64,000 nucleotides of DNA from Rhizobiaceae bacterium (lineage in GTDB: Bacteria; Pseudomonadota; Alphaproteobacteria; Rhizobiales; Rhizobiaceae), in assembly GCA_019635775.1 (NCBI GenBank), contig JAHBYU010000001.1, positions 868,001 to 932,000 of the forward strand, given 5' to 3'. Both the position numbers and the translations under genes were made by a program. The notes under the pieces were generated by a model. It did not search any database and had not been told where the DNA came from. It saw nothing but the letters and a program-made list of their open reading frames with translations. This document shows, piece after piece, positions 41,451 to 50,500 of this stretch; positions within the stretch are counted from its first letter, which is position 1; every line of letters starts with the position of its first letter.

Positions 41451-42785
41451 TCATGGTATCGAGTTTTCATCTGCCGCGCCAGAGTCTTTCAGCAAGGTGT
41501 CCTTGGTTCTGAAAGTATATTCATGCGCCAGGAGTTCGAAAAACTTGTCGATGCTGGGGAGTCCGATTGATGCGGCATGATCTGCAAGATCTCTTGGAAC
41601 GGGTAGGCCAAGGTGCTGCTCGAAATACCATGCGGCCAGCAGGCCGCGCGGCAGGGGGAGGGACCGTGGCGCCGGGAAACGTTGCCGCGCCAGGGCACGC
41701 TCCCGTCGGACCGAATAGAGGTCAAGCTCGCGGAGCCGGTCTAGTATGCCGCGATGCAAGTCGGCATCGCGACTTCTAGCGAGCGCTTCGACAGCCGCTT
41801 CGTCCGCAATCATGCGCTCCAGGCCGGCAATGTCAGTTCCGTTCTGGGTCGCCCACTGCAAAACGTCCGCCTGTCTGATAAGTCCACGTCGCGAACGGAA
41901 TTCACCCAAGGCGCGCCTGACCGCAGAGCGATCGGGTCCTGCCTCGTCTTGCCCGTGAGCGAGCAGACGAAGCAGGGCCTCGCGGCGCAACTGGGCATAA
42001 TCGCCCCTCAAACGCAGTTCGTCGAGGATCGCTTGCTCTTCAGCCGTTTGCTCGCCATTGCTCACCGGCGTTTCGTTTCGCCAAGGCGCAAAGTGCCAAT
42101 TTTCGGTCCATTCGAAATGAAAGGTGGCCTGCTCCTGAGCGGCGCTGCTGCGGATAAACTCGTCCATCTGTTCCAGCAGTTCAAGCGCATCCTCACGCTT
42201 CCGATCGACCTTTCCGGCGCGCAGCCAATCCGATAGTTTTTCCGCTTTGCGCGGATCACCGATAGCCGTCAACAGATCCGGCCAGTTCCTCAACTGATAG
42301 AAGCTCGCCTTGGCCGCAGCCACGAGATCCGCAGCGGTTGCTTGATCGATGACCTGTTCGGCCACCGCCTGCTCGAGTGTCGCGCGAATGTTGACCATAG
42401 GCTCGCTCAGGCGAACATAGCCGGTTTCGGGGGGACCATGGATAAGCGCGACTTCGTCGTCGTCGGTGAGAACGCCGTCGCGGTATGCCTCGAAAATGCG
42501 ACCGACGCCGCGCATCCCGAACGAATTCAACTCCGCGGCGCGAAGCGCGCCCATGCTGGATGCTCCGAACACGGCGATGCCAAGTGTCATCGCCCACAAG
42601 ATTTCCTTGTGCAGGACCGCCGGCTGGCCGTCGAAATAGCCGTCTATGACGCCGATTGCTTTGGGATCATTCAGGGCAGCGGCATAGAGTTCTCCCTGGC
42701 GCACCGGTGGCCTGACTTCGAAGCCGCCATATAGCGCTATGTCCTGCGCGCTCAGGCTTGGTCCGCAGAAGATGACAGCGTTCAT
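41451..42785 (-). CDS. TfuA-family protein with long C-terminal extension
   Basis: A 444-residue protein. The N-terminal half (about residues 1-200) is a clear TfuA domain: VIFCGPSLSAQDIALYGG, then AVLHKEILWAMTLGIAVFGA and SSMGALRAAELNSFGMRGVG. The remaining 220 residues are helical and charged, longer than in trifolitoxin-type TfuA. TfuA proteins assist YcaO enzymes in installing backbone thioamides, as in thioglycine of methyl-coenzyme M reductase. The gene overlaps ycaO by 4 bp (ATGA), so the two are translationally coupled and probably act together. Confidence 0.92.
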   Translation of the reverse strand: MNAVIFCGPSLSAQDIALYGGFEVRPPVRQGELYAAALNDPKAIGVIDGYFDGQPAVLHKEILWAMTLGIAVFGASSMGALRAAELNSFGMRGVGRIFEAYRDGVLTDDDEVALIHGPPETGYVRLSEPMVNIRATLEQAVAEQVIDQATAADLVAAAKASFYQLRNWPDLLTAIGDPRKAEKLSDWLRAGKVDRKREDALELLEQMDEFIRSSAAQEQATFHFEWTENWHFAPWRNETPVSNGEQTAEEQAILDELRLRGDYAQLRREALLRLLAHGQDEAGPDRSAVRRALGEFRSRRGLIRQADVLQWATQNGTDIAGLERMIADEAAVEALARSRDADLHRGILDRLRELDLYSVRRERALARQRFPAPRSLPLPRGLLAAWYFEQHLGLPVPRDLADHAASIGLPSIDKFFELLAHEYTFRTKDTLLKDSGAADENSIP

Positions 42786-43996
42786 AAACCGGCCTTCTCG
42801 ATGCGATGCACCCGCTCGCCCGGCACGTAACCGTCATGATCGTCAGGCCCTTCAAGTCCCGGAATCACAATCCGAACAACCGGAATTCCGATCTCGGGTT
42901 TGCCAAGATCGACGGAGACAATCTCGTTCACGCCCGCCGCCTGCAATCGGACGGTCAGCCAGGTCAGATTCGCAACGGTCCCCGCTGTCGCTCTCGTTTC
43001 GGCTGAAACAACCTGCCTGACCGGAGCATGCTCCAAAAGCAATCTTTCAGCGAGTTTGCGGCGATTCTGGCGATGGCGGTCGCTGTACTCCTCGGGACGC
43101 AAATCGTCGCGCGCCCCAGATACGTAAGTCGTGCGAACCTGTGCGGCCTCGATGAGCGCCTTGAGCAGCGCGACCTCCGGCACCGGGTGCGCCGCCGCAC
43201 CTATGCCGTGATGGCTGTTGTTGTTGCGGCGATCAACGATCAAGCAGAAAAAGGCCGGCACTCCGATATCCGATGTTGTTTCCCACGCCGCCACATCGAA
43301 GTCGGCGCATTCGAGCTTCTTCAAAACATCACGACACGGGCCGTCCGGCGTGCTGGCGAGATTCACGCCACTGCGTCGGCGGAGTTCAGCCGGCAATCGG
43401 TTCCACAAGGCGGTCGCGTCACGTTCGACAATCTCGCAAATTCCATGGTGGATCGCTTCGTCTAATGTATTCCCCGACCCGAGCCCATTGCTGCTGCAGT
43501 CGAAGAAGCCGCTTCCGGTGGGAGGTGGGACGGTGAAGTTTGCCCGCACAGACTCGAAGGGCACCCATCGCATGCCGCCGGAAAGCAACTCCCGGCCTTC
43601 AATCCAAAGGGTAACGACGTGCCTGTTGAATTGCCGGCCGCTGACGCGAGGCAGCCTTTCAACCTCAGCAAACCGATGCGTTTGCGATAGTTCAGCCATG
43701 CTTCCGAGCTTGAGCGGGCATTCTATGTATTCTGCATGGTAGAGTTCCACGCATTCCATTAGCCCAGAGGCTGTGGCTGCATCCAGGTCTATGCCCTTGC
43801 CCTGCGACACGGCCAGAGAACGGGCATTTGGTCGACAGACCATCACCACCGGTATTCCCACGCGATCCAGTCCCGTTATGTTGGCGACACGGGTAATCCC
43901 CATTCGTCCCCAGTGTGGGCGGACCCGCGCAATCGTATTGCGGGCGCTTTCTGAAGTCTGAAGGGGTGCCGGCACTAAGGGATGGGCGGGCGACAT
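42782..43996 (-). CDS. YcaO-domain ATP-dependent peptide-backbone-modifying enzyme
   Basis: A 404-residue YcaO protein. ATP/Mg-binding motifs are visible: SQGKGIDLDAA (about residue 64), MECVELYHAEY with Glu81 and Glu84, SNGLGSGNTLDEA then CEIVERDA (Glu188, Glu191, Asp193) and LIEAAQVR near residue 290. The C-terminus ends in EKAGL and lacks the PxPxP motif of azoline-forming cyclodehydratases, as usual for TfuA-partnered members. It leads the four-gene operon with tfuA, the metalloprotease and the repeat protein. Expected chemistry is amide activation by phosphorylation, probably thioamidation; the substrate is not known. Confidence 0.93.
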   Translation of the reverse strand: MSPAHPLVPAPLQTSESARNTIARVRPHWGRMGITRVANITGLDRVGIPVVMVCRPNARSLAVSQGKGIDLDAATASGLMECVELYHAEYIECPLKLGSMAELSQTHRFAEVERLPRVSGRQFNRHVVTLWIEGRELLSGGMRWVPFESVRANFTVPPPTGSGFFDCSSNGLGSGNTLDEAIHHGICEIVERDATALWNRLPAELRRRSGVNLASTPDGPCRDVLKKLECADFDVAAWETTSDIGVPAFFCLIVDRRNNNSHHGIGAAAHPVPEVALLKALIEAAQVRTTYVSGARDDLRPEEYSDRHRQNRRKLAERLLLEHAPVRQVVSAETRATAGTVANLTWLTVRLQAAGVNEIVSVDLGKPEIGIPVVRIVIPGLEGPDDHDGYVPGERVHRIEKAGL

Positions 43997-44206
43997 CTGA
44001 GCCGTCTCCTTGCGTCGGAACGATTGCCAGTGACCCTACCGACTTTTATCGCTCCAAGACATAGCAAGGTATTCTAAGGCCCTAGAGTATATAACGCTCC
44101 TCGGGCGGGGCCCGACTGGCATGAGGAAATGTTGTCGGCCATGAGGCGGTTGAACTGCACCCTGGCGTTCCATGACCCATTCTTACCGTTTGAAACAAAA
44201 CAATCG

Positions 44207-44236
44207 ATTTTCGCCCTTGTGCTCAAACGCCCACTC
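44207..44236. repeat. 30-bp direct repeat, left copy
   Basis: Matches 62152-62181 at 29 of 30 positions in the same orientation; the single difference is T44220 versus C62165. Similarity ends sharply at both sides. It lies immediately beside the truncated recombinase-like fragment. It may be one attachment site of a decayed island or a displaced piece of the tRNA-Pro promoter. Confidence 0.85.
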
Positions 44237-44422
44237 GCATGTGCTGCTGCCAGTCGATTTCAGCTACGGGCACTTTCCAGACCTTCTTCGCGCGAGATGT
44301 CAACGAACGGAGCGGTTCCGCTTGGCGCCGGTTGGCCGTGCCCGTGGGACCGGAAATCGACTACCCCCCACCCTGAAGTGATAGGTGTATTCTGGTTTGC
44401 CGTGTTTGCGGTATAGCGGCAT
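44223..44422 (-). pseudogene. decayed N-terminal fragment of a tyrosine recombinase
   Basis: From ATG 44422 the translation starts PLYRKHGKPEYTYHFRVGG, which resembles the arm-binding N-terminus of phage/ICE integrases. After a frameshift near 44335-44345 it continues in another frame as PTGTANRRQAE, a typical continuation (integrases often read STGTANRREAE). The frame then stops at 44223, inside the 30-bp repeat, and the catalytic domain is missing. Identification rests on short motifs only, so an unrelated sequence is possible. Confidence 0.45.
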
Positions 44423-44591
44423 GCGCGCTTACTCTTCGCTTCGATGAACTCAAGAAGGTCATCCTGGCGATACCGGCGTGTCGGTCGACGGCCGTCCAGC
44501 CCGATGTTGACCAACTGCCCCGGGTCGGTAGCCAACGCATGTGCTTGGGACAGATCGAAAGAAGCTCGGCAGGGGTGAGGAGACGCTTCAT
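44420..44591 (-). pseudogene. frameshifted excisionase-like helix-turn-helix protein
   Basis: From ATG 44591 the frame reads KRLLTPAELLSICPKHM, the usual opening of HTH_17/excisionase proteins. After a shift near 44535 the other frame gives LDGRRPTRRYRQDDLLEFIEA, the typical wing and last helix. Both halves are adjacent and in the right order. It directly precedes the recombinase-like fragment in the same direction, the normal xis-int order. A single frameshift separates the halves, so the gene is probably inactive. Confidence 0.5.
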
Positions 44592-45171
44592 CCCAAGCTT
44601 ATATCGGTGAATTTCCGGTTCAGGCTTGGTGACCGCAACCGATGGTATTTCAGCGACATATGCTTCCGATGTGATCAAGACGGGCGCGAACAAGCTGCTA
44701 CTCGACCGAGTGCCCGCTTGCAAGGCGCTCGAAACAGATCCTATGCTGCTGTTCGTGATAGCCATCGAGCAGATCGGCGGTGATACGACCGAATGGCTAT
44801 CCAACAGATCTTCGGAACCCTCGTGATGGAAAACGAAGTTGCATGGCTGGATGAGATCAGAAATGCATCCGATCACAACGATCCCAGTCTGACAGCGAAA
44901 TCGCGGTCGGCGATAAGGGGGTTGGGCAAATGAGTAAGTTGCTGTGCTCCAAGCTGAATCGCCTGCGCGAACGCACCGATCAGCTTTATCCGTCGCGCAT
45001 GCGGGGATTCGGATACTCAGCCAACACTTGAAAAAGTGCAGCAGCTTCGACTGGTATTCTCAGTAGGAGGCGTCGAGCAGGCGGCAGGAGGAAAGGCGGC
45101 AGCAATTGCTTCCCGAGATGGTCGTCAGGGCTCCAGACTTCATTCTCAAGACCAGCTGATCATTTCCATCC
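44592..45171. other. gap with two tiny overlapping plus-strand frames
   Basis: Nothing recognisable except two short frames: 44793-44933 (46 codons, containing EVAWLDEIRNAS) and 44930-45031 (33 codons, starting SKLLCSKLNRLRERT), which overlap by 4 bp as in coupled genes. Neither has a strong ribosome-binding site or a family I know. The remainder looks like decayed non-coding DNA. Confidence 0.35.
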
Positions 45172-45840
45172 TTAGTTGAGCGATCCAATCCGCCCAATTT
45201 CGGTGTTTCTCACCCCTGGCAGATGAATACCTCTCGCAGCCACCACCAAACCGACCCGATTTCGGACCTGCAGCTTCTGCATAAGAAGGGTCATGTAGTG
45301 TTTGACGGTCTTTTCACTAATATGAAGCTGCTCCGCCATCTCCCGATTAGTGCGGCTATCCAGCAGGAGGGTGATGATTTGCTCCTCACGTTTGCTGAGC
45401 TTGATCCTGGCGCCAGCGGGATTGGTCAGAGCGGCGATGACCTTGGTTGCAAACCCTTGGGTGATATAAGTTTCGCCCAAGAGAACAGCGTCGATGGCGT
45501 CAGTCAAACTGTCAAGGGAGCTTCCTTTGAGGACATAGCCACTCGCTCCAGCTTGAAGTGCTTCAATCGCGTGATTTATCCCAGAAGATGCGGTGAACGC
45601 GACGATCTTCGTCTCTGGAACTGCTTTCCGTATCTTTCCAATGCAGTCGAAAGCATTTCCAGGCATGTTTAGATCTAGAACCATTACATCCGGGTTTTGA
45701 ACCAAGGCAATATCCAGCGCCTCGTCACAGCAACCTCCTGTAGCTACGACTTTATATCCGCTCTTTCGGGCAAAGATTGCTTTCAATCCCTCCAGAAGAG
45801 TCGGATGGTCATCGACGAACGCAACTGACACAGCGCTCAT
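45172..45840 (-). CDS. NarL/FixJ-type response regulator
   Basis: A 222-residue regulator. The receiver domain has acidic residues D10 and D11 and the phospho-acceptor Asp56 in VMVLDLNMPG. The C-terminal LuxR helix-turn-helix lies at about residues 150-210 (KLSKREEQIITLLLDSRTNR). ATG 45840 with GGGAG upstream is preferred over 45855. It follows its partner histidine kinase by 74 bp. It may control the divergent peroxidase/secretion operon, but no binding site was identified. Confidence 0.92.
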   Translation of the reverse strand: MSAVSVAFVDDHPTLLEGLKAIFARKSGYKVVATGGCCDEALDIALVQNPDVMVLDLNMPGNAFDCIGKIRKAVPETKIVAFTASSGINHAIEALQAGASGYVLKGSSLDSLTDAIDAVLLGETYITQGFATKVIAALTNPAGARIKLSKREEQIITLLLDSRTNREMAEQLHISEKTVKHYMTLLMQKLQVRNRVGLVVAARGIHLPGVRNTEIGRIGSLN

Positions 45841-45914
45841 TTGACACACTCCCACCCAGAAATTGAACGCTACCTCACACCTCAGGTTGTGTAAATAACG
45901 TTGTTAACGTCTGG

Positions 45915-47393
45915 TTAATCGGCTCCCCGTTCGCTCCGTTGACTTGCCATATCTGGTTTGGCTGGTCCGCCGAGGCCCTCACTCTCAGCTTGACCGGTGT
46001 GATGGATATCGGTCTGAACCTGCCTGTCTGCCCTCTCTAGGGGTAGCGATATCGACACCAGGGTTCCCGTCTCGGTTGACGTTATTCGGACAGTCCCACC
46101 AAAGGCCTGCACCCGATTGCGAATTCCACGGTGGCCCAGCTTCGTATGGTCCGTTGTCGCATTTTCCACCTTAGAGAATTGACCACCTTGGTCGCTGATG
46201 AGCAGCCAAAGATGGCCACCTTTCAAGCGCGCCTGCACCTTCTGTCCGACGCCACCGGCATGACGGAAGGCATTGGTCAATGACTCCTGCAATATCCGAT
46301 AAACACATATCTTCATTGCTTCGGGGAGTTGTTGAGGAAGTTCGCCCAAAACCAACTCGACGTCGGTGCCTGTCATGTTCTCATGCCTACCCTTGGCCAG
46401 CTCGATCACTTGCCGCGGAGACAGTTCGTTGAGCTCTGGCAGGACAAGACCCGTCGAAAGATGACGCAATTCCTCGATGGATTCCGAAATTGTCTTCGTT
46501 GCTTCATTCAGATGATCCTGCAAGGCAGCAGTCCTCGCAGATTTTCGTCTCCACATGCCGGCGATCTCGTCGAGACGAAACCGTGCAAGCGTCAGGACTT
46601 GTATCGGACCATCGTGAATATCGGAACCGATGCGCCCGAGAAGTTCTTCGTTAGCCTCTGTTGCGTCCAGTCGTAGTTGCTCGTTTTGCGTAGCCATCTT
46701 TTGAGCTTCGCCAATACGTTCCTTCAATTCGGACCGCTGGCGAGCAATAATGAAGCTGCCGCGCCGAACGATAAGATACAGAAAAGTAAGCATCAGCATG
46801 GTCGTCAGGCAAACAACGAGCCATGTCAAAAACATGCTGGATCTGAGCTGCGCATCGAGCGTTTCAGCGTCTTCGTATATCTCGCCGACGGCGATGACTT
46901 CGTCCGTTCCGCTTTTGCGGAGAGGTGTGTAGACCTCGATCAGGGATTTGTTCAAGCTTTGTTCGTATGCGCTTTCGGAACTGACCATGTCCTCGAACTC
47001 GGCAACGATCTTGCCACTCGCGGCCTTCGCGACATCGGTTGAGACGAAATGCTGCCCGATGACATCTTTGGCGATGCTGCTGTAGATCACCACGCCGTCC
47101 GGTCGCCATATCTTGACCGAAACGATGTTTTTGGCCAGCGGAGTGTCAACAAACAAGCTGTCGAGCCGGTTCTGGTTTTCCTGAGGCATAGTCCCATCGG
47201 GGCGGAGATTCTGCACCTCGGCTTCAAGGAATCCCATCATGAAATCGGATCCACCCGCGCCTGAGGTTGCAAGAACGCTACGGGTGATCTGGTGATTTAC
47301 CCAAGTTCCCAGAACCGCCATGGAAATGCAAAGCACAATGGCTGCAACGATGAGAAACTGGGTGGAAAGGCTAAGATTGTAACGCCACTTCAT
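45915..47393 (-). CDS. NarL-type sensor histidine kinase (HisKA_3)
   Basis: A 492-residue membrane kinase. Two transmembrane segments (about residues 12-30 and 188-208) enclose a periplasmic sensor of about 155 residues. The cytoplasmic part has a coiled-coil stretch, the phospho-acceptor His260 in DIHDGPIQVL, and a HATPase_c domain whose N-box includes LQESLTNAFRHAGG. It lies upstream of the response regulator gene and divergent from the peroxidase gene, with 159 bp between starts, so it may sense an extracellular condition that triggers the secretion operon. Confidence 0.92.
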   Translation of the reverse strand: MKWRYNLSLSTQFLIVAAIVLCISMAVLGTWVNHQITRSVLATSGAGGSDFMMGFLEAEVQNLRPDGTMPQENQNRLDSLFVDTPLAKNIVSVKIWRPDGVVIYSSIAKDVIGQHFVSTDVAKAASGKIVAEFEDMVSSESAYEQSLNKSLIEVYTPLRKSGTDEVIAVGEIYEDAETLDAQLRSSMFLTWLVVCLTTMLMLTFLYLIVRRGSFIIARQRSELKERIGEAQKMATQNEQLRLDATEANEELLGRIGSDIHDGPIQVLTLARFRLDEIAGMWRRKSARTAALQDHLNEATKTISESIEELRHLSTGLVLPELNELSPRQVIELAKGRHENMTGTDVELVLGELPQQLPEAMKICVYRILQESLTNAFRHAGGVGQKVQARLKGGHLWLLISDQGGQFSKVENATTDHTKLGHRGIRNRVQAFGGTVRITSTETGTLVSISLPLERADRQVQTDIHHTGQAESEGLGGPAKPDMASQRSERGAD

Positions 47394-47552
47394 CTCGAGA
47401 CCTTAGTGCAAGTGGGACAGGTGCCGAAGGTCTGAAGGTCGGCCCGATAGAACGTCTCAAATATAGATCGACTTCTTATCGTTACATCAAATGAATTCAC
47501 GAGCCATGATCCAACATCACAGAAATGTCTTTCCAGTTGGAGGATTTTCGCC

Positions 47553-50500
47553 ATGGCTGTCAAACTTAACAAACACGATCTCGATTTCGTCCTCAACCAA
47601 ATCAAGATCGCTGAAGCACATGTTGCGGGAACGCCACTGACACAGCTTATCGCGCAGCCGCACCTGCCATATGGCCTGCGGACTGTGGACGGTAGCTACA
47701 ACAATCTGATCGAGGGGCGGGAACTCTGGGGTGCATCGGACCAGATTATGCCGCGCATGCTGGGCGTGAGCTGGTCAAACGAGAACGACGAGGATGGCGT
47801 CGACATCAACGGACCCGATGGCGCCCCGGGATCGCCCAACGACCCAGCCGATGACATCACGAACACCGACTACGGGACGCCCACTCATGTGGTCGACAGC
47901 GATCCCCGCATCATCACAAACCTTATCGTCGACCAGACGCTGAAGAACCCAGCCGCCATCATGGCGGCGCTGAAGTTCGCCGAATATGGCGGCGATATGC
48001 TTGATGCGGTCAGTGCGGTTCAGTCGCTCTATCAAGACTACTTGGCGGCCGTCGCCGCGCCTGTTGCCGCTGCGCTCGCAGATCTGCCACCCGGTGCCAC
48101 CGCTGCCGAGAAGCAGGCCGCGACCAACGCGGCCAGCGAGCCCTTCAAGGCCGTTCTCGATGCGGCACTCCTTGATGACTATGGTATCGAAGTGGACGGC
48201 AATACCGTCCTCATTCCGAACGTTGCTCCGGACGAAGGACTGTCTGCGCCCTTTAACGGTTGGATGACCTTCTTCGGCCAATTTTTTGACCATGGTCTCG
48301 ACCTCATTCACAAGGGCGAGAACGGAACAGTATGGGTGCCCCTGGCAGCGGATGATCCGCTCAGGACCCATGGGCCAGACGGCATCGCCGGTTCGGGTGA
48401 CGAAGTGCCACCGCACCTGGCCTTCATGGCGATTACACGCCTGAAGCCGGAGGAGGGTCCGGACGGAACGCCAGAGGCGGTGAACAAGACCACGCCCTTT
48501 GTCGACCAGAATCAGACTTACACGTCGCACCCGTCGCATCAGGTCTTCCTGCGTGAATACGAGATGGTGGCCAACAAGCCCATGGCGACGGGCCGCCTGC
48601 TGGAAGGAGAAAAAGGGCTCGCTACCTGGGCTGACGTCAAGCAGCAGGCCAGTGAAAAGCTCGGCATCACGCTCACGGACTACGACATCATCGGGGTGCC
48701 CCTGCTGCGCACCGACGCCTATGGCGAGTTCATCCGCGATGCGAACGGCTATCCGCAGGTTGTCTACAATGTCGGGCCTGACGGCATACCGAATACCAGC
48801 GACGACCTCACGGCAAGCGGAACGTCCGCGGCGCCGCTCGACCTCACGACGCTGAACGGCGGACTGGGTCCGGTTCGCACCTCGCACCAATTCCTCGACG
48901 ACATCGCGCACAACGCCAATCCGTTCGCCACTATCAATGGCCAGCCCGCGATCCTGCAGCCCGACATCAACACAGAGACGGACCCGCTCGGCAATCCAAT
49001 CCCTGCAAACCCGGATCTCAATCCTGCCTACGACAACGAACTCCTGGACCGGCACTTCATCACCGGCGATGGCCGCGGCAACGAGAATGTTGCCCTTACC
49101 ACTGTCCACCATGTCTTCCACTCCGAGCACAACCGCCAGACTGCAACGCAGAAGCTTGAGATTCTCCAGACAGGAGATCTCGATTTCATAAACGAGTGGA
49201 TGCGCGGCCACGGTGATCCGGCCGCTACCGGCCAGAACCTGACAGAATCGCAGCTCGACGCGCTGCTCGCAATGGACACGGCGGCCCTCTACAACTTGCT
49301 CGCCGGCAACAACACGCTCGATGGCGTGGTCCTTCCCTGGGACGGTGAACGCATCTTCCAGGCGGCACGTTTCGCGACCGAAATGCAATACCAGCACCTC
49401 GTCTTCGAGGAGTTCGGCCGCAAGGTTCAGCCAAACATCGACCTGTTCGTATTCAACACGATCACCGACGTTAATCCAGCGATCTTCGCCGAGTTCGCAC
49501 ACACGGTGTATCGCTTCGGCCACTCGATGCTGACGGATCAGATCAAGCTGCTGCCGGTGGATGCAGCCGGCAATCCGGTTGACGCCGACGGTAACCCAGT
49601 CGATCTCACCGCTTGGGACGCCATCGATGTCGGGCTCATCGAGGCATTCCTCAATCCCGTCCTCTACGACAGTTTGGGGGTCTCGCACGAACAGGCCGCA
49701 GGCGCGATCGTCCGTGGCATGACTTACGTACACGGGAATGCGATCGATGAGTTCGTCACCGAGTCGCTCCGCAACAACCTGCTCGGCTTGCCGCTGGACC
49801 TTGCGGCAATCAATATCGCCCGCGGTCGCGATGCCGGCATTCCGAGCCTCAACGAAGCACGGGCCCAGCTTCATGCAGCCAGCAACTCCACCTGGCTGAA
49901 GCCATACGAAAGCTGGGCAGACTTCGCTGCCAACCTCAAGACGCCGGCCTCCATCGTCAACTTCATCGCGGCCTATGGGCTGCACGACGCCATCACCGAG
50001 GCCACCACGCTCGCCGAAAAACGTGAGGCGGCGATGCTTCTCGTGCTCGGTGACGGAGATGATTCCGACGGCGTGACGATCAATGGCAAGACCTACACCG
50101 ATCGGGTGGATTTCCTAAACAGCTCCGGAACGTGGACGGCCGCCAATAGCGGCCTCAACACCGTTGATCTGTGGATCGGTGGTCTGGCTGAAAGGGTCAT
50201 GCCTTTCGGCGGCATGCTCGGGTCAACCTTCAACGCGGTCTTCGAACTGCAGATGGAAAACCTGCAGGAGGGGGACCGCTTCTACTACCTATCGCGGACG
50301 CAAGGGCTGAACCTCCTGAACGAACTCGAGAACAACGCGTTCGCCAAACTCATCATGGCCAATACTGACCTGGCCGAGCCTGGCGCGGACGGGATTCGCG
50401 GGACCGACGACGATGTGATCAAGCACCATATCGGCATCGATTCGTTTGCCCGCTATGACGGAGTGCTCGAAGTCGATCCGCTTGCGCAGATCGCGGCAGA

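Noticed and set aside
44361-44876. 171-codon intact minus-strand gene
   Set aside because: Only its middle part has a recognisable HTH opening, and the continuation is in another frame, so a broken gene is more likely.
47775-49985. 736-codon minus-strand open frame
   Set aside because: It lies antisense to the conserved heme peroxidase domain and shows no domain motifs.
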